Shown: in pieces, positions 5,243 to 8,247 of the stretch | How positions within the stretch are numbered: position 1 is the first letter of the stretch | Layout: each line of letters starts with the position of its first letter | Assembly: GCA_003559755.1 (NCBI GenBank) | Contig: PWKM01000301.1 | Location: forward strand, 1 to 8,247 | Length of the DNA stretch: 8,247 nt | Source of the DNA: Planctomycetota bacterium | GTDB taxonomy: Bacteria; Planctomycetota; PUPC01 | Direction: 5' to 3' | Translations under genes and position numbers: made by a program | The notes under the pieces: generated by a model | Told to the model about the DNA's origin: nothing | Databases searched by the model: none | What the model saw: the letters and a program-made list of their open reading frames with translations, nothing else

Positions 5243-6622
5243 ATGTTTATCGAGAAAGTGGCTTCGCCCGGGCTGGCTCACCTGTCCTATGTGATCGGAG
5301 ATGGCGGTGAGGCGACTGTGGTCGATCCCCGTCGTGATGTCGATATCTATCTCGATGTCGCCCGCCGGGAAGATGTCCGCATCACACGCATCTTCGAAAC
5401 GCATCGGAACGAGGACTATGTGATCGGGAGCTGTGACCTCGCCCGGCGTACCGGAGCCGCCATCCACCACGGCGGTGCCCTGGACTTCGAGTACGGCAGC
5501 GCTGTCTCCGAAGGCGACACGTTCGAGTTCGGGAGCGTCCTGCTCAGTGTGCTCGAGACCCCCGGTCACACCGACGAGAGCATTTCCCTGGTGCTGGCGG
5601 ACACGTCGTTTGGCGAGGACCCCGTCGCCGTGTTCACCGGCGACGCGCTGTTCGTGGGCGACGTGGGCCGGACGGACTTCTTCCCGGACCGCGCCGAGGA
5701 GGTGGCCGGGCTTCTGTATGACAGCATCCACGACAAGATCCTGCCGTTGGGCGACGACGTGATCCTGTATCCCGCCCACGGGGCCGGATCGGTATGTGGC
5801 GATGCGATGGCAGACCGCGAGTTCTCGACGCTCGGCTATGAACGCCGGCACAACCCGGCCCTCCAGACCAACGGCCGCCACGCGTTCATCCAGCGGAAAA
5901 TCGACGAGATCCATTATTATCCGCCGTATTTCCGGCGAATGGAGGAACTCAACCTCAACGGCGCCCCGCCGCTCGACGGGCTGCCCGTCCCCGCGCCGGT
6001 CGATCCGGATGAGTTCGCCGAGGCCCGCGACGACGGGATGCAGGTGGTCGATGTCCGCAGTCCCGAGGCATTCGCCGGCGCGTTCGTTCCGGGAAGCTTG
6101 GCACTGCCGCTCGACATGGTCCCGGCCTACGGCGGCTATTTCCTCTCCTACGACCGACCGATCGGGCTCGTCGCCGAGGACCCCGCCCAGGTCGAGACCG
6201 CCGTCCGGTCTCTTATCCGCATGGATTACGACAACGTATGCTGCGTGCTCCGGGGCGGGATGCATCGGTGGGAAACAAGCGGACACGAGTTCGACCGGAT
6301 CGGCCGGGTATCCCCTGCGGAGCTGTGGGAGCAAATCGACAAGGGCGAGGACTTCACCCTGCTGGATGTGCGGAAGGAGAACGAGTTTCAGAGCCGTCGT
6401 CTGGAGGAAGCAACGTTCGTGTTCCTCGGCCATCTGCCCGACAAGCTCGACGATATCCCCCGGGGCAATCCGGTGACGACGTTCTGCGGCAGTGGACGCC
6501 GCGCGATCATTGCCGCCTCGTTCCTGAAGATGAACGGGTTCGAGGACGTGGGCGACACGCTCGGATCGCTCGCCGCCTGCCGGAAGATCGGCTGCCCGCT
6601 GGTGGGCGATGACGCCGACTAG
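5243..6622 (+). CDS. CstB-like persulfide dioxygenase fused to two rhodanese domains
   Basis: This is a 459-residue cytoplasmic enzyme expected to oxidise the persulfide of a low-molecular-weight thiol to sulfite and/or pass sulfane sulfur on. Residues 1-235 are a metallo-beta-lactamase fold of the ETHE1/persulfide dioxygenase type. The usual HxHxDH motif reads His54-Arg-Asn56-Glu-Asp58-Tyr59, but the three ligands that hold the single iron in ETHE1 are conserved by motif: His54, His109 (TPGHT) and Asp134 (FTGD). Residues 252-348 are a rhodanese-like domain (VVDVRSPEAFAGAFVPGS) with no cysteine in the expected loop (LVAEDPAQ), so probably inactive. Residues 355-455 are a second rhodanese domain with catalytic Cys415 in CGSGRR. 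This order (dioxygenase, inactive rhodanese, active rhodanese) and length match staphylococcal CstB. It is the first gene of an operon with two YeeE-like transporters. A glyoxalase-II-type hydrolase is less likely because of the rhodanese fusion. Confidence 0.88.
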   Translation: MFIEKVASPGLAHLSYVIGDGGEATVVDPRRDVDIYLDVARREDVRITRIFETHRNEDYVIGSCDLARRTGAAIHHGGALDFEYGSAVSEGDTFEFGSVLLSVLETPGHTDESISLVLADTSFGEDPVAVFTGDALFVGDVGRTDFFPDRAEEVAGLLYDSIHDKILPLGDDVILYPAHGAGSVCGDAMADREFSTLGYERRHNPALQTNGRHAFIQRKIDEIHYYPPYFRRMEELNLNGAPPLDGLPVPAPVDPDEFAEARDDGMQVVDVRSPEAFAGAFVPGSLALPLDMVPAYGGYFLSYDRPIGLVAEDPAQVETAVRSLIRMDYDNVCCVLRGGMHRWETSGHEFDRIGRVSPAELWEQIDKGEDFTLLDVRKENEFQSRRLEEATFVFLGHLPDKLDDIPRGNPVTTFCGSGRRAIIAASFLKMNGFEDVGDTLGSLAACRKIGCPLVGDDAD

Positions 6623-6628
6623 GAGAGG
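6621..6628 (+). promoter_or_regulatory. Ribosome binding site (AGGAGAGG) overlapping the upstream stop
   Basis: The TAG stop of the persulfide dioxygenase gene (6620-6622) runs into this site, which ends 7 bases before ATG 6636. That selects ATG 6636 over the in-frame ATG 6609, which lies inside the upstream gene. It also suggests coupled translation. Confidence 0.7.
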
Positions 6629-6635
6629 ACCCAAG

Positions 6636-7298
6636 ATGATCCACCCCACACGGGAAACGCGGCGGTGGTTGTGGTTCGCCGCGGCGATGATGATCCTGCT
6701 CCTGCCGGTGCTGGCGCACGCAGCCGAGGCATTCGACGCCCAGCCATACGTCCAAACCGAGCTCGAGGCCGAGCCCGGCGAGGGCCTGTTCCAGCGTGCC
6801 CGCTGGTCGCCGTATCTGGTCGGGGTCGGCATCGGCCTGCTGAGCTGGCTGGCGTTCCTGCTCTCGGACCATCCGCTGGGCGTGTCGACCGCATACGCCC
6901 GGACCGCGGGGATGCTCGAGAAGCTGGCCCGCGGGTCGGCCGCCGAGCAGAAGGCATACTACCGGGAGTACGCCCCGACGATCGACTGGCAATGGATGCT
7001 CGTGCTCGGACTTCTAATCGGAGCGGTCCTCAGCGCGGTCGTCTCCGGCGATTTCCGGTGGGAGTTCGTCCCGCCGCTCTGGGAGGGCGCCTTCGGGCAT
7101 ACACCGGCGGCCCGCATCATCACCGCCCTGGTCGGTGGCTGGCTGATCGGGTTCGGTGCCCGATGGACCGGCGGCTGTACCAGTGGGCACGGGATCAGCG
7201 GCACCCTGCAACTCGTGGTAAGCAGTTGGGTGGCCGTCCTCTGCTTCTTCATCGGCGGCATCGCCACGGCACACGTCATCTACTACATACTGGCGTAG
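6636..7298 (+). CDS. YeeE/YedE-family sulfur transporter, first half protein
   Basis: This is a 220-residue inner-membrane protein of the YeeE/YedE (DUF395, TsuA-related) group, whose characterised members import thiosulfate. Hydrophobic segments: about 12-29 (first membrane helix or signal sequence ending LAHAAEA), 60-76, 119-138, 162-176 and 195-217. A soluble loop of about 35 residues, at 80-115, includes HPLGVSTAYARTAGM. The family hallmark GARWTGGCTSGHGISG is at 174-189, with Cys181 as the likely substrate-relaying cysteine. At 220 residues it is about half of full-length TsuA, and the partner half follows in the next gene, so the two probably form one transporter. The ATG at 6609 would add nine residues but has no suitable ribosome site. 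The operon context with a persulfide dioxygenase/rhodanese supports a sulfur substrate; which one is inference. Confidence 0.88.
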   Translation: MIHPTRETRRWLWFAAAMMILLLPVLAHAAEAFDAQPYVQTELEAEPGEGLFQRARWSPYLVGVGIGLLSWLAFLLSDHPLGVSTAYARTAGMLEKLARGSAAEQKAYYREYAPTIDWQWMLVLGLLIGAVLSAVVSGDFRWEFVPPLWEGAFGHTPAARIITALVGGWLIGFGARWTGGCTSGHGISGTLQLVVSSWVAVLCFFIGGIATAHVIYYILA

Positions 7299-7303
7299 GA
7301 GGG
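7297..7303 (+). promoter_or_regulatory. Ribosome binding site (AGGAGGG) deciding a TTG start
   Basis: The TAG stop at 7296-7298 is part of the site. AGGAGGG ends 6 bases before TTG 7310, the only start codon in this frame at proper spacing before the first conserved residues. It therefore settles the rare TTG start and suggests coupling. Confidence 0.75.
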
Positions 7304-7309
7304 CTCCGG

Positions 7310-7867
7310 TTGATTGAACGAATCCGTTCCAGCCCGCGAACCCAGCAAGTGCTCGGCCTGCTGTTCGGGATTTGCTTTGGCTTCCTGCTGCAGAAGGGGG
7401 GCGTCACGCGGTACGAGGTCATCCTGGGCCAGCTTCTGCTCATCGACTGGACGGTTGTCACGATCATGCTGACCGCGGTGTTTACCGGCATGCTGGGCGT
7501 GCATCTGATGGTCTCGCTGGGCTGGGCGAACCTGCACAAGAAGCCGGGCTCGGTCGGGCGGACGGTGATCGGCGGGCTGATTTTTGGAGTCGGCTTCGGC
7601 ATGCTGGGCTATTGTCCCGGCACCGGGATGGGTGCCGCGGGCCAAGGCTCGCTCGACGCCCTGCTGGGCGGCGTTATGGGCATGATCCTTGGGGCCGCGT
7701 GCTTCGCCGCCATCTATCCGAAAGCTCGGGACGGGCTCCTGAAGAAAGGGGACTTCGGGGATGTAACACTCGACCAGATCCTGCACTTGCCCCGCTGGTT
7801 GGGTGTGGCGCTTGCAGCGGCATTGATCGTGGGCATCCTGCTGCTGATCGAAATGACTGGCGGATGA
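7310..7867 (+). CDS. YeeE/YedE-family sulfur transporter, second half protein
   Basis: This is a 185-residue inner-membrane protein and partner of the previous gene. The TTG start gives MIERIRSSPRTQQVLG, followed directly by the first helix. Hydrophobic segments: about 13-26, 42-70 (probably a long or paired helix), 85-101, 115-136 and 164-180. Family signatures: GLLFGICFGFLLQKGGVTRYE (a 21-residue region at 16-36, named here by its GFLLQKGG core at 24-31) and GMLGYCPGTGMGAAGQG (97-113), with conserved Cys102. This corresponds to the second cysteine-bearing half of TsuA-like proteins. The intact ribosome site, the matching length of split homologues and the clean reading frame argue against a broken single gene. 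It is the last gene of the sulfur operon; no intrinsic terminator is visible after it. Confidence 0.87.
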   Translation: MIERIRSSPRTQQVLGLLFGICFGFLLQKGGVTRYEVILGQLLLIDWTVVTIMLTAVFTGMLGVHLMVSLGWANLHKKPGSVGRTVIGGLIFGVGFGMLGYCPGTGMGAAGQGSLDALLGGVMGMILGAACFAAIYPKARDGLLKKGDFGDVTLDQILHLPRWLGVALAAALIVGILLLIEMTGG

Positions 7868-8000
7868 ACCCGACCAGACAAGACGCCTCCCCTGCTGCAA
7901 CTAAACGCGGAACACGGAGATACCAGCAGCCCGCCCGCCATACCGAACCGCATTCACCGAACTGGATGGATGTCGGCGCTGTTGCCGGCTCGGTCCACGG
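7868..8000. other. Convergent intergenic gap without a recognisable terminator
   Basis: These 133 bases separate two genes that point at each other. I see no GC-rich hairpin followed by a T-run on either strand, and no gene. Confidence 0.4.
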
Positions 8001-8247
8001 TTATTCGGCGGGGAGGCGGAGGACGAAGCCGGCACCGTCGGCCACCGAGCGGTCGAGCTCCAGGTCGCCGCCCATCTGGCGGGCGAGCCGGCGGCTGAGA
8101 GCGAGTCCCAGCCCGACGCCGGGGGCAGTGCTCGCCGCCTCGCGGGCCGATTTCCGGAACGGCTGGAACAGCCGCCGCTCGTCGCCCGGCCGGACGCCCG
8201 GGCCGTGGTCCCGGACGCTGAACCGCACCTCGTCGCCGTCCCGCCGC
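8001..8247 (-). CDS. Sensor histidine kinase, C-terminal ATPase domain (5' end outside window)
   Basis: The visible 81 residues are the end of a GHKL/HATPase_c domain, which binds ATP and phosphorylates a histidine in the missing dimerisation domain. The G1 box is Asp13-His-Gly15-Pro-Gly17, followed by an F-box-like region RRLFQPFRKS (24-33) and the G2 box GVGLGLALSRRLARQMGG (43-60). The domain ends normally (GFVLRLPAE) and stops at TAA (8003-8001 on the minus strand). The frame stays open to the window edge (DGDEVRFSVRDHGPG), so a GTG at 8228 is not the start. The N-box and phospho-acceptor His are outside. It converges on the sulfur operon. The signal sensed and the partner regulator cannot be told. 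Confidence 0.92.
   Translation of the reverse strand, partial: RRDGDEVRFSVRDHGPGVRPGDERRLFQPFRKSAREAASTAPGVGLGLALSRRLARQMGGDLELDRSVADGAGFVLRLPAE

Noticed and set aside
5120..6832. Very long open frame (570 codons) on the minus strand
   Set aside because: It is antisense to the persulfide dioxygenase gene, whose motifs are unmistakable. GC-rich codon bias leaves such open antisense frames, and no protein family is recognisable in it.
6636..7867. The two YeeE halves as one gene broken by a frameshift
   Set aside because: The junction has a proper stop, a strong ribosome site and a start at correct spacing, and split YeeE/YedE pairs are known. It looks like a normal two-gene form.
1..8247. CRISPR array, tRNA or rRNA genes, intact transposase or integrase
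   Set aside because: I looked across the window and saw no regularly spaced repeats, no cloverleaf-like or rRNA sequence, and no transposase or integrase motifs.

Overview
The window is a piece of a GC-rich bacterial chromosome with seven complete or partial functional blocks. Six genes point rightward. One truncated gene at the right edge points leftward. Strong purine-rich Shine-Dalgarno sequences sit 5-8 bases before every chosen start. The gene content (a CstB-like persulfide dioxygenase/rhodanese fusion, split YeeE/YedE transporters, MgtE, and a class III aminotransferase with an internal cysteine cluster) would fit an environmental Gram-negative such as a Planctomycetota/Phycisphaerae-type bacterium. 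That taxonomic guess is weak: no rRNA or marker gene is present.

Left block (1-1993): a two-gene restriction-modification system, visibly less GC-rich than the rest and so probably acquired horizontally. The methyltransferase (SPPY motif, likely N4-cytosine type) is cut off at the left edge. Its end overlaps the start of a PD-(D/E)XK endonuclease that resembles the XcyI/Cfr9I family. The methyltransferase carries a run of eight Gs in its coding frame. Gaining or losing one G would create an immediate stop, which makes it a candidate phase-variation switch.

Middle block (2052-4822): two GC-rich genes that may be unrelated to each other. The first is a PLP-dependent class III aminotransferase. 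The second is an MgtE-type magnesium transporter with an N domain, a CBS pair and a membrane domain. The 128-base gap before mgtE can form alternative short hairpins, including one that would cover the ribosome binding site, but chance could explain this.

Non-coding stretch (4823-5242): about 420 bases with no convincing gene. It holds three direct copies of GTCAGAC, a C-rich tract and a 6-bp inverted repeat, and presumably includes the promoter and leader of the next operon.

Sulfur operon (5243-7867): a CstB-like enzyme (metallo-beta-lactamase-fold persulfide dioxygenase, an inactive-looking rhodanese domain, and an active-looking rhodanese domain with a CGSGRR loop), followed by two half-size YeeE/YedE membrane proteins. 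At both junctions the upstream TAG stop is part of the next gene's Shine-Dalgarno sequence, so translation is probably coupled. The likely job is import of a sulfur compound such as thiosulfate and processing of sulfane sulfur. Right edge (8001-8247, minus strand): the C-terminal end of a histidine kinase ATPase domain, convergent with the sulfur operon.
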